The notes beneath the pieces were generated by a model. That model had not been told where the DNA came from and made no database searches. It worked only from the letters and a program-made list of their open reading frames with translations. This document shows, piece by piece, positions 30,664-37,952 of a DNA stretch of 45,437 nucleotides. The stretch's first letter is position 1. Each line of letters opens with the position of its first letter. The position numbers and the translations under genes are program-made. This DNA is from Patescibacteria group bacterium (lineage in GTDB: Bacteria > Patescibacteriota > Minisyncoccia > Phycocordibacterales > Phycocordibacteraceae), in the NCBI GenBank assembly GCA_019752595.1, contig JAIELV010000003.1, positions 1 through 45,437 on the forward strand. The letters are read 5' to 3'.

Positions 30664-32040
30664 TTAGTGTTTTTTCTTTTTGCCGTCCCCGAACTTCTTT
30701 AACTTTTCAAGCACTCCAGATAGCGTATTTTTCTCTGAAGTTTTTTTCTCTTCTTTGAGGTCTTGTTCAATCTCTTTCAATTCCTGTTTTGCTTCTTCTC
30801 TTCTCACTAGTTGAAGTGCGCGAATCATATTTTCAAAGACGTGATGTCCGAAGATGTACCGTCCTCCAAAGAAAAGAACGACAAGCGTGAGTACAAGAAG
30901 AAGAATCCACACAAGGTAACTTTCAAGGAACTGTGCAATCGCGTTTGGAGGTCGAACATCAATTGATTCATCGCGTACGTTCCCTGCTTTGTCGACAGCG
31001 CGCACAATGACAGTTACTCCTGACACCGAAGCGGACGGCACCTGGAACGGGCTTTCCGCGTCAACAAAAACTGGAGATGCGGTCGGTGCAGATGATGTAT
31101 CGATAACACCTACCTCGTAGTGATCAATACCTGAAAGATTGTCAGTGGTAAAGAACGAGACTAGCGTGCGATTTACTAAGACCACAGCGGCAACAACGTA
31201 GTTCACTTCGGGTTTAAACCGCGCTGGTGGTGTGGTGTCTATACGGATTAAAAAATGCGTCGTACCGCCCCACACACCGTTTTTGTAGGCTTTTATGTGA
31301 AAGTACCATAGTCCGTCAGCAAGATTTTCAAAACCTTTTGTTGTTCCAGTATCCGTAACAGCATTCCCTGGAATAGTGTTCGGTTTGTTGTCTAACACAT
31401 AACTGAAGCCTGTGACTCCCTGTTCAACCTCCCACGCAAGTACGGGACTATTATTGTTATACCAAGTACTCTGCGACGGATGGGTTTCGGAATACACTGA
31501 TGCACCTCCTGGTGCTTTTGCGATAATCACATACTCTGCTCTCCCCTTCTCCAAAGTCGCAGGACTTCCCAAGCCGTCATTTAAAAGAATATTTGAATCT
31601 GAACGGACGGAGAGGACAGCGCCCCCAGTAGATTTTGCACGAAATGTAATAGTGCCGATGACGCCTGAATCGGTCACGATGCCGTTTGGTATAACCCCAA
31701 CGTAACTCGCAGTACCTCGAGCATTGTCATACGTCGGTGGCTCTACCCACACACCGACGATTGATTGGCCTGTTGATGCTTGGACTATGGAAAGTCGGTC
31801 AGCATCAAAATTTAACCGCACCTCAATGCCGTTAATAGACGTGCCATTCGTATCCAAGACAATAGGCACCTGAAACGTGGAGCCTTCCTCGAAAGAACCG
31901 CTTCGCGGAGAAAATGACACAGCAACGTTCGGCACCAATGTGGACGCATCCACCGTGACAGACGCAGCAAAAAGCACTCCTGGGATTAAAAGGACCAAAA
32001 CAAGAAGTGCAAGATATACGAAAGAGAACCTACGCGTCAT
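30664..32040 (-). CDS. Membrane-anchored cohesin-like protein 3
   Basis: 458 residues. Signal peptide (1 to about 25), cohesin-like beta-sandwich at about 30-180 (SGSFEEGSTFQVPIVLDTNG, GIEVRLNFDADRLSIVQAST, GVIGTITFRAKSTGG, NILLNDGLG), then Ig-like modules (about 185-365) and one membrane segment (about 372-394: FLESYLVWILLLVLTLVVLF). It ends in a 60-residue cytoplasmic tail rich in Lys and Glu that may form a coiled coil. This is the largest of three proteins with the same plan, last in an operon headed by a dockerin protein. It begins 38 bases after the second one, with TACAAT 14 bases before its ATG. Role by inference: to hold dockerin-bearing proteins on the cell surface. Confidence 0.8.
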   Translation of the reverse strand: MTRRFSFVYLALLVLVLLIPGVLFAASVTVDASTLVPNVAVSFSPRSGSFEEGSTFQVPIVLDTNGTSINGIEVRLNFDADRLSIVQASTGQSIVGVWVEPPTYDNARGTASYVGVIPNGIVTDSGVIGTITFRAKSTGGAVLSVRSDSNILLNDGLGSPATLEKGRAEYVIIAKAPGGASVYSETHPSQSTWYNNNSPVLAWEVEQGVTGFSYVLDNKPNTIPGNAVTDTGTTKGFENLADGLWYFHIKAYKNGVWGGTTHFLIRIDTTPPARFKPEVNYVVAAVVLVNRTLVSFFTTDNLSGIDHYEVGVIDTSSAPTASPVFVDAESPFQVPSASVSGVTVIVRAVDKAGNVRDESIDVRPPNAIAQFLESYLVWILLLVLTLVVLFFGGRYIFGHHVFENMIRALQLVRREEAKQELKEIEQDLKEEKKTSEKNTLSGVLEKLKKFGDGKKKKH

Positions 32041-32078
32041 ATGCGCTTGTCTTCATTGTACGCCACGAAACACGCGCC

Positions 32079-33248
32079 TTAACGGTTTTTGCCCGATGAT
32101 GCGGAATCTATGTCGTGAATTTCCTTCTCAATGACTTTCTCGGCGTCATCCAAATCTTTTCTAATAGAAAGTATGTCGGTTTTCTCGCCTTCAGGGCTTT
32201 TGCGCGACGAACCTTTTGCGTGCTCAGAAAGATCTTGGCGCAAAAGTGTGAACGAACGATGCACTACGTCTTCCGCCTCTTTTACTTCGCGCTTGATTGC
32301 TGTAAAGGGGCGCGCGGGTTTTCCGAAATATCCGCGCTTAAGAAAATAGCCTATGAGGAACAGCAGGCCAAGAATAACGGCGAGCGCAACATAGACTGCG
32401 TATTCCCAACTCAGAAAACCTGCAATCCCACCAACTTGAAGCGTGAGCGGGTCGGAGGTCTCTGACTGGCGTCCATCCTCAAGAATCATCGTCGCGGTCA
32501 CCGCATACGGACCATTTCGTAGTATCGAAGGGACCAGAAGCTCAAAACTTCCTTCAGCATCCGCCGTGCCTGTTATGTAGACCTTCGATCCCGACACTGC
32601 GACAAATGAAAGTACGACGTCAGCCCTGCTGTGGTCTGACTTTCCTAAAATTGCATCATTCCCGTCGAGTAGGCCGAAACGGATTGTCGGCGCATCAAGA
32701 ATAGTAGCAACAGGCTTCGGTGCTTCTACAATAGGCTCTGGTTCAGGTTCAGGCTCTGGGGTCGGCTGAGGAGACGGCGCTGCGCCTACCGCAAGCGTAT
32801 AGGTCGCGGTCCGTAACCCTGTGGTGATGTCAGTCCCCTGGCCATCATTTGCCAATATTTGTCCCGATTCAAATGCGATAGTTGCCTGACCTGCTTTTTT
32901 CGCCCGAAGCGCCATCGTTAACACTGAACCGTTTGAACCCTGAAATCCTGAGAGCGAAACTCCTTCAAATGTCACTCTTCCTGATGCGTTTGAATACGAA
33001 GGCTCGGTAACCCAAAAGTTCAATACTGATCCTTTATTTACGTATTCAACTGAAAATAAATCCGTCGGGAAAGAAACAACACCTGAAGCGGCGTTCATTG
33101 CAACGTCACTCGTCACCGTGACGTTGACGATAACGCGCTGCCCTACCGTGTAGCTACCGCTTGCAGGGCTAAGCGACATTGTTGCCGCGTCTACCCCCGA
33201 CGGAATGAGCGCTATAAGAAACAAAGCGAGTGTGAGCAATTTCTTCAT
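32079..33248 (-). CDS. Membrane-anchored cohesin-like protein 2
   Basis: 389 residues. Signal peptide (1-21, ending GVDAA), cohesin-like domain about 22-155 (SGSYTVGQRVIVNVTVTSD, GVVSFPTDLFSVEYVNKGS, GSVLTMALRAKKAGQ, QILANDGQGTDI), a Pro/Glu linker (PQPTPEPEPEPEPIVE) and an Ig-like domain with SKVYITGTADAEGSFELLVP. A membrane segment lies at about 283-303, followed by a charged tail of about 85 residues. The layout (outer binding domain, spacer, anchor, inner helix) matches its two neighbours. It starts 2 bases after the stop of the first cohesin-like gene, so translation is probably coupled. Confidence 0.8.
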   Translation of the reverse strand: MKKLLTLALFLIALIPSGVDAATMSLSPASGSYTVGQRVIVNVTVTSDVAMNAASGVVSFPTDLFSVEYVNKGSVLNFWVTEPSYSNASGRVTFEGVSLSGFQGSNGSVLTMALRAKKAGQATIAFESGQILANDGQGTDITTGLRTATYTLAVGAAPSPQPTPEPEPEPEPIVEAPKPVATILDAPTIRFGLLDGNDAILGKSDHSRADVVLSFVAVSGSKVYITGTADAEGSFELLVPSILRNGPYAVTATMILEDGRQSETSDPLTLQVGGIAGFLSWEYAVYVALAVILGLLFLIGYFLKRGYFGKPARPFTAIKREVKEAEDVVHRSFTLLRQDLSEHAKGSSRKSPEGEKTDILSIRKDLDDAEKVIEKEIHDIDSASSGKNR

Positions 33249-33250
33249 AC

Positions 33251-34150
33251 TTACTTCAAGGATACCCTACGTCTAGCAGTAAAAATTGCAAAAAAGAGAA
33301 ATCCTACAAAGAGCAAGAGCGCCACAGGCAAGCCCCAGGTCAAAAGGAATGAAGTAAGCCCAGGCTCTGTAGGCGCCAGGGTTGCAATACGAACATTCCC
33401 TTGGCTGTCGATTGCCCTAACAAACACGTACTGCCCAAGAACTTCTGTGCTGATTTGGTGCGGTGATTCAGCAGACACCCACGATACAAGAAACTCGGGC
33501 AGGAATCCTATATATGAAAAACCAATGTCATACGCGCGGATACCTGAATCTTTATCTTGTGTAGCAAATACCACAACGTCACCCTCGAGCCCGTACGGGG
33601 CTCCCGAAACTACAGCGGGCGTAAACGCTTCGGGTGCATATGTATCGGCTCCAAGACCTGCCGTCACTGGAGCGTCAGAAGCAACAACTGAAAATTCGGC
33701 AGAACTTTTCGAAAGAGAAATAGATGTTCCCTCGCCATCATTTAAATACGCTTTCGGCGCATCATTGAATGCAAACCTTCCAATTCCCTCACTGTTTGCC
33801 GTCAGGATAAGTGTAAACAAATTCCCGCTACCCGTACGCTCAGGACTCGCCTGATACCCGCCTGGCACCACACCTTCGAAATCGATAACTCCACTCGTGC
33901 GCTCGGCTGGTGGTGAAAGCCACAACGACACGACAGAGCCACGATACCGGACTTCAGAAACAGAAACGTTTTTAGGAAGTAACACTGAGCCCTCAATTGC
34001 GTTTATATTTTTCCCCTCAGTATCGAGAAATACCTCTACTGCGAATTGCCCGCCTAGATTCACAGCTTCCGGCGCCACAATACGAATCGTTGCGGCATTC
34101 GCGCTATGCGGAATAAGAACCAAGAGTAGTGTGAGTATAAAGTAGCGCAT
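33251..34150 (-). CDS. Membrane-anchored cohesin-like protein 1
   Basis: 299 residues. Signal peptide (1-19, ending HSANAA), cohesin-like domain about 20-160 (APEAVNLGGQFAVEVFLDTE, GSVLLPKNVSVSEVRYRGS, GNLFTLILTANSEGIGRFAF, YLNDGEGTSI), an Ig-like domain of about 100 residues, and a membrane segment near 270-290 with a short basic tail (RRRVSLK). It is the shortest of the three. The ATG at 34150 lies 2 bases after the dockerin gene stop; an in-frame TTG upstream overlaps that gene and is less likely. Confidence 0.8.
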   Translation of the reverse strand: MRYFILTLLLVLIPHSANAATIRIVAPEAVNLGGQFAVEVFLDTEGKNINAIEGSVLLPKNVSVSEVRYRGSVVSLWLSPPAERTSGVIDFEGVVPGGYQASPERTGSGNLFTLILTANSEGIGRFAFNDAPKAYLNDGEGTSISLSKSSAEFSVVASDAPVTAGLGADTYAPEAFTPAVVSGAPYGLEGDVVVFATQDKDSGIRAYDIGFSYIGFLPEFLVSWVSAESPHQISTEVLGQYVFVRAIDSQGNVRIATLAPTEPGLTSFLLTWGLPVALLLFVGFLFFAIFTARRRVSLK

Positions 34151-34152
34151 AA

Positions 34153-35478
34153 TTACCCGGTCCAATTAGACGCCATAATTGAGAAATTGATAAGTGAAAT
34201 CTGTTTGTCGTTATTTAAATCGTACGCGACAGGGAATCCTTTCTTTTTATACCAAAACGCCTGAATCGAGAAGTCGACCAAGTTCACCCTGCCGTCGCAG
34301 TTTAAGTCACCACGGCGACCGCAAGAGTTCGTCGGTTTTTTACTTTTCAAAATATCCTGAAGACCAACCTTAAATGCTACTGAGGTGCTGGTCTTAGACA
34401 CTTGCCCAGACTTTGAGGTGAGAGAGCGTGTACTGTGCTGACCCATTTCAAGAGGGGATGTTACAAAGCTGTACGCATACACACCGTCAGCATCTGAAGC
34501 TGTCTCAAAAAAAAGTTCATTCTCCGAATTCACCATAATTGATACGGTGGACGTAGGTGATGTGTGACCGAATACGCGAATCGGACTTCCCTGACGAACC
34601 TCTTCTTTATCAACATCGATTGTCGGCGCGAGATAAATACCAGTCACTGTTACGGTGACGCCAGGAGCAAGTGTGACAGGAACTGGAGTTGAGGCGGATT
34701 GGTATCCGCTCTTATCTGTTGCATAGAGATTAAACAAGTACGTTCCCGCAGCAAGGTTATTTACTGTTATGGAGAATGCGGCAGTTTCTCCCACTGGCTG
34801 CCGCGCAAGCAACACTGAGTCTCGCAGTGTCGTAATCGTACTGTCTGGATACGCGCGTCCCATAAGAATAACGGTTGCATCGCCACCGCTCGGAATCGGC
34901 GCCCCGCCTCCTCCGCCACCTCCGCCGCCGCCACCTCCTCCGCCACCGGGCGGAGTAACAGGCGCCGAAGGAGTTGCTGAAACCTGTGTTGAAGTTGCTA
35001 TCGGATTTCCAAGAGCATCATGGGTGCGCACGACGAAATAGTATGTGGTGCCGTTCGTAAGTCCTGAGCGTAGAGAAGAAGTCACATTACCTACATTGGT
35101 AAACGTATACGGACCGCCGTTTGTGGTTGACTGGCCAATACGATACGAACCGACGTTGTATCCCAGTCCTGCACCAGACGCCGTCCAAGAAACAGTCGCT
35201 TCACCGTTACCCGCACTTGCCGAAACGGCCGAAGCGGCGGTCACAAACGGAAAATACAAAAACCCGAATCTTCCGATAAAACTTGCTGCAGTCGAACTTC
35301 CAATAATGGGGTCGCCAGCAGTGAACATTCTAAAACTTGCCGAAGTTCCGAAGCTACCTCCACTGTTTAAGATCGGCGCACGGATAATGAAGCTGGAACT
35401 TGTCATGTCTTCCGCGCGTGCAAAAAAAGGCGCGACAACCGCGAATGTAAGAAAAATTGCAACGAGTATGCCCCGCAT
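34153..35478 (-). CDS. Secreted fibronectin III protein with C-terminal type I dockerin
   Basis: 441 residues. Signal peptide (1-22, ending FARAED), a beta domain (about 25-80: SSSFIIRAPILNSGG), a fibronectin type III domain (about 81-170: NGEATVSWTASG, LTNGTTYYFVVRTHDALGNP), a 15-glycine linker (178-192) and two Ig-like domains. The last 52 residues form two calcium-binding repeats: GDLNCDGRVNLVDFSIQAFW and YDLNNDKQISLINFSIMASN. These have the DxNxDGxxxxxD loop and following helix of a type I dockerin (second loop with K in place of G). Dockerins bind cohesins, and three cohesin-like proteins follow in the same operon. It starts 7 bases after a GTACTATAG motif. No catalytic domain is present, so it is a scaffold or adhesin rather than an enzyme. 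Confidence 0.87.
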   Translation of the reverse strand: MRGILVAIFLTFAVVAPFFARAEDMTSSSFIIRAPILNSGGSFGTSASFRMFTAGDPIIGSSTAASFIGRFGFLYFPFVTAASAVSASAGNGEATVSWTASGAGLGYNVGSYRIGQSTTNGGPYTFTNVGNVTSSLRSGLTNGTTYYFVVRTHDALGNPIATSTQVSATPSAPVTPPGGGGGGGGGGGGGGGAPIPSGGDATVILMGRAYPDSTITTLRDSVLLARQPVGETAAFSITVNNLAAGTYLFNLYATDKSGYQSASTPVPVTLAPGVTVTVTGIYLAPTIDVDKEEVRQGSPIRVFGHTSPTSTVSIMVNSENELFFETASDADGVYAYSFVTSPLEMGQHSTRSLTSKSGQVSKTSTSVAFKVGLQDILKSKKPTNSCGRRGDLNCDGRVNLVDFSIQAFWYKKKGFPVAYDLNNDKQISLINFSIMASNWTG

Positions 35479-35485
35479 TTCCCTT

Positions 35486-35494
35486 CTATAGTAC
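35486..35494 (-). promoter_or_regulatory. GTACTATAG promoter motif of the dockerin-cohesin operon
   Basis: Third copy of the 9-mer exactly 7 bases before a start codon (35478). The -35 is not clear. A 20-bp palindrome lies 43 bases further upstream. Confidence 0.6.
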
Positions 35495-35536
35495 CTCAGG
35501 AAAATATTGAATATTGGTCGCGAAAACGAATAAGCT

Positions 35537-35556
35537 TGATATGATATATCATATCA
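35537..35556. repeat. Perfect 20-bp palindrome upstream of the dockerin operon
   Basis: TGATATGATA followed by its exact reverse complement, with no spacer. It lies 59 bases before the dockerin start and 66 bases after the stop of the upstream gene. Its position fits an operator for a dimeric regulator. It lacks GC and T-run, so it is not a terminator. Confidence 0.55.
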
Positions 35557-35622
35557 GAGCAACAGCGCGGTAATGCAGCTACTGCACTGAAACGAGCGCG
35601 CTATGGCGCTCATGAGCGCTCA

Positions 35623-36027
35623 CTATTGACCGAGGTTAAGCGTGGCAACCTCGACGATAATGTCTTTCTTTGGATCGTAGAGAAACGCTTTCTGCGCATT
35701 TGGATATAAAAGAACTTGGAAGCCTATCTCGGCTTTTGCAAAGAACGGTTGATCTTTTAATTGCGCAGGGTCAGTGACCGTTGCCAAAGTCGGAGTTTCT
35801 CCTTCAGGAAGTGCAATCAAACGACCAATTTTCTCTACGGCTTTTGCAGTTTCTTCCGCCGCCTGCACCTCGGGAGTTAGATTTTGTGAGTTCGTATACA
35901 CCAGATAGCCTGCAACGATAACTCCCACAACAAGAAGCGCGACACCGACTTTTACCAAAACGCCTTTCGATAGCTTTGGCTTTTCTGAGTTCGTCTCGTT
36001 TTTTATTTCGGCAAATTGTTCAGTCAT
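35623..36027 (-). CDS. Small membrane-anchored protein, LPEGETPT family, copy 1
   Basis: 134 residues: cytoplasmic N-terminus (1 to about 27), one membrane segment (KVGVALLVVGVIVAGYLVYT) and an outer domain of about 80 residues with LIALPEGETPTLATVTDPAQ, LKDQPFFAKAEIGFQVLLYP and AFLYDPKKDIIVEVATLNLG. Two paralogues follow in the window (36035-36388 and 37468-37854). I do not recognise a named family; similar proteins seem frequent in Parcubacteria. Function unknown. It starts 7 bases after the preceding paralogue, so the two form an operon. I chose the ATG at 36027 (MTEQFAEIKN). Confidence 0.8.
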   Translation of the reverse strand: MTEQFAEIKNETNSEKPKLSKGVLVKVGVALLVVGVIVAGYLVYTNSQNLTPEVQAAEETAKAVEKIGRLIALPEGETPTLATVTDPAQLKDQPFFAKAEIGFQVLLYPNAQKAFLYDPKKDIIVEVATLNLGQ

Positions 36028-36034
36028 ACGATTC

Positions 36035-36388
36035 TTATTCGGTCTCACCGAATGTTACGGGCGCAACTTCAAGAATTTTATTCGCTTTCGGGTCAAAAAG
36101 GTATGCCCGACCTGCTTGCGCATAAATAAGTACTTGATCCCCCACCTTTGCTTTTGCAAAGAACGCTTGGTCTTTGAGTGCATCTGTGTCTGTCACTTCT
36201 GCAACTGTTGGTGTTTCTCCTTCAGGAAGTGCGATTAATTTTGAAACCGCGGTCACCACAGAGGCTGACTGAGAACCTACGTCAGTATTTTGCGCTAAAG
36301 AATTACCTTGCTGACTTAAAAAAACTCCCGCGCCCCCAAACAGAACGACAGCAACAAGGAGCAATGGTCCCGCAATGTTTTTATTCAT
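36035..36388 (-). CDS. Small membrane-anchored protein, LPEGETPT family, copy 2
   Basis: 117 residues: an N-terminal membrane segment that may also serve as signal (AGPLLLVAVVLFGGAGVFL) and the same outer domain as its paralogues (KLIALPEGETPTVAEVTDTD, LKDQAFFAKAKVGDQVLIYA, AYLFDPKANKILEVAPVTFG). The domain looks like a small beta fold with a conserved GDxVLIY strand. It has a good promoter (TTGCTG-N16-TATAAT) and is divergent to a beta-lactamase-like gene; the intergenic distance is 100 bases. Function unknown. Confidence 0.82.
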   Translation of the reverse strand: MNKNIAGPLLLVAVVLFGGAGVFLSQQGNSLAQNTDVGSQSASVVTAVSKLIALPEGETPTVAEVTDTDALKDQAFFAKAKVGDQVLIYAQAGRAYLFDPKANKILEVAPVTFGETE

Positions 36389-36397
36389 ATTTTTTCC

Positions 36398-36425
36398 ATT
36401 ATAACTCCCACTGTTGGGTCAGCAA
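36398..36425 (-). promoter_or_regulatory. Promoter of the small-protein pair
   Basis: Minus strand: -35 TTGCTG (36425-36420), 16-base spacer containing the near-palindrome CCCAACAGTGGG, -10 TATAAT (36403-36398), then 9 bases to the ATG. The transcript would be almost leaderless. Confidence 0.65.
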
Positions 36426-36488
36426 GTGCTCATTGGCGTACCTGTCCCCTGGCTATTGAAATTAATGGCATACTAAACGCGGAGACGT

Positions 36489-37466
36489 ATGAATAAAAAG
36501 CTTATCGCGGGGGGTATTGGTCTTTTCGCTTTCGGGGCTTTGCTCGGCTTTTCGTTTTTTCCACTTTTTCTCATGCCAAAAACAGGATGTGTGTCGGAAT
36601 ACAAACATATCAACCCAGAACCAGATTGCGAAATCTACGACGAACGATCAGAAAAACTGGAAACACTCCAGGCAAACCTGGAATCGAAAGTTCGAGAACT
36701 AGAACTGCGCGCCGATATTGATCACGTTGCCGTCTTTACGCGCGACCTCACGTCGCGTCGGTTTGCCGCAGTCAACGACGATCGCGTGTTTGTACTTGCC
36801 TCACTTTTGAAAGTCCCTATTCTTATCGCCTACTACAAATTTGCCGAGGTAGAACCAGCAATACTTTCCGATGAAGTGGTGTACGCGGGCGGACAAAACG
36901 CATACGACATTCAGTCAGAGATACCACCCGAACAACAACTCATTGCAGGTCAGCGATACAGCATCGATGAACTTCTTTCACAAATGATTATCTATTCGGA
37001 TAACGCCGCTGCCGACATACTACTTCCCCGCATGACTGACACCTTCATGGTGAAAACGTTGTCATCCCTAGGAATACAAGTTGAAAAAAAACCTGGGGAA
37101 AAAGAAGCATTAGTCACGGCGCGTACATACGCAAACGTCTTTCGCGGTCTCTACAATGCCTCGTTTCTCTCACGCGAGTATTCCGAGAAAGCGCTCAGTG
37201 TTTTGACACAAACCACATTCCCCCGCGGCACACGTGGCGCATTACCGAGTGGTGTTGAGGTGGCCGAAAAATTTGGAGAACGGACAAATACGGACGCGCA
37301 AGGAAACGTGCTCTCACGTCAACTACACGACTGTGGCATTGTGTATGCAAACAACGGAAAAACACCGTACACGTTCTGCATTATGACTGAAGGAGCAGAG
37401 TACGGCGCACTCGAAGATGCCGTACAAACACTAGCAAAAGAAATCTACAAGACGTTAGGAGATTGA
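36489..37466 (+). CDS. Class A beta-lactamase-like serine hydrolase, copy 1
   Basis: 325 residues with a membrane segment or uncleaved signal at about 7-28 and an outer domain of the serine beta-lactamase/transpeptidase fold. LASLLKVPIL gives the SxxK motif (Ser105, Lys108), IIYSDNAAADIL the SDN motif (170-172), and AEKFGER (261-263) takes the place of the third KTG box as KFG. A coiled stretch (52-72) links anchor and domain. Proteins of this kind can cut peptidoglycan or beta-lactams; the changed third box and lack of an evident Glu166 region argue against efficient beta-lactam hydrolysis. It is divergent to a small anchored protein and a near copy follows at 37953. Confidence 0.85.
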   Translation: MNKKLIAGGIGLFAFGALLGFSFFPLFLMPKTGCVSEYKHINPEPDCEIYDERSEKLETLQANLESKVRELELRADIDHVAVFTRDLTSRRFAAVNDDRVFVLASLLKVPILIAYYKFAEVEPAILSDEVVYAGGQNAYDIQSEIPPEQQLIAGQRYSIDELLSQMIIYSDNAAADILLPRMTDTFMVKTLSSLGIQVEKKPGEKEALVTARTYANVFRGLYNASFLSREYSEKALSVLTQTTFPRGTRGALPSGVEVAEKFGERTNTDAQGNVLSRQLHDCGIVYANNGKTPYTFCIMTEGAEYGALEDAVQTLAKEIYKTLGD

Positions 37467-37467
37467 A

Positions 37468-37854
37468 TTACGGAGCGCCAGTACCAAGATTGACTGGCGC
37501 AACTTCAACAATTTTATTCAATGAAGGGCTGTAGAGAATGGCCTTCTGTGAGGTCGCGTAAATGAGAACCTTATCTCCCGTCTTTGCGTTCGTAAAGAAT
37601 TTTTGGTCTTTCAATTTTTCAGGGTCGGCTACAGTAGCCAAGGTTGGTGTTTCCCCTTCAGGCAAGACCATTAACTTTCCTACTTTTGCGACCACGTCCT
37701 TTAGTTCATTTTCCGCCACCGCTTTGGAGTTTGGGCCGCCAAGCATGTAGTATCCGAGCCCGCCGCCAGTCAAAACAAGAAGCACCACTAGGGCAATAAT
37801 AATATTTCGTGTTGAAAAAAGGCTTTTTTTCACCATTGCTACTGTTTCGTTCAT
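37468..37854 (-). CDS. Small membrane-anchored protein, LPEGETPT family, copy 3
   Basis: 128 residues: cytoplasmic tip (MNETVAMVKKSLFSTRN), membrane segment (IIIALVVLLVLTGGGLGYYM) and the shared outer domain (KLMVLPEGETPTLATVADPE, LKDQKFFTNAKTGDKVLIYA, AILYSPSLNKIVEVAPVNLG). TTGGCG-N16-TATCAT (37890-37863) ends 8 bases before the chosen ATG at 37854. The gene ends 1 base after the end of the first hydrolase gene (convergent) and is divergent to the second hydrolase, repeating the arrangement of copy 2. Function unknown. Confidence 0.82.
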   Translation of the reverse strand: MNETVAMVKKSLFSTRNIIIALVVLLVLTGGGLGYYMLGGPNSKAVAENELKDVVAKVGKLMVLPEGETPTLATVADPEKLKDQKFFTNAKTGDKVLIYATSQKAILYSPSLNKIVEVAPVNLGTGAP

Positions 37855-37862
37855 ATTGTCTA

Positions 37863-37890
37863 ATGATACCAGTAATGCTCTCGACGCCAA
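37863..37890 (-). promoter_or_regulatory. Promoter of LPEGETPT copy 3
   Basis: -35 TTGGCG (37890-37885), 16-base spacer, -10 TATCAT (37868-37863), 8 bases before the ATG. Geometry is the same as for copy 2. Confidence 0.5.
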
Positions 37891-37952
37891 AGGGATATCA
37901 ACCTGAACACCGCATGCTGACGTAGAAAGAGCTACTATATAGACTGACTTCT

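Noticed and set aside
34900-34955. GC-rich run of GGC/CCG-type triplets as a possible CRISPR or expansion repeat.
   Set aside because: It is the 15-glycine linker of the dockerin protein, a normal flexible spacer.
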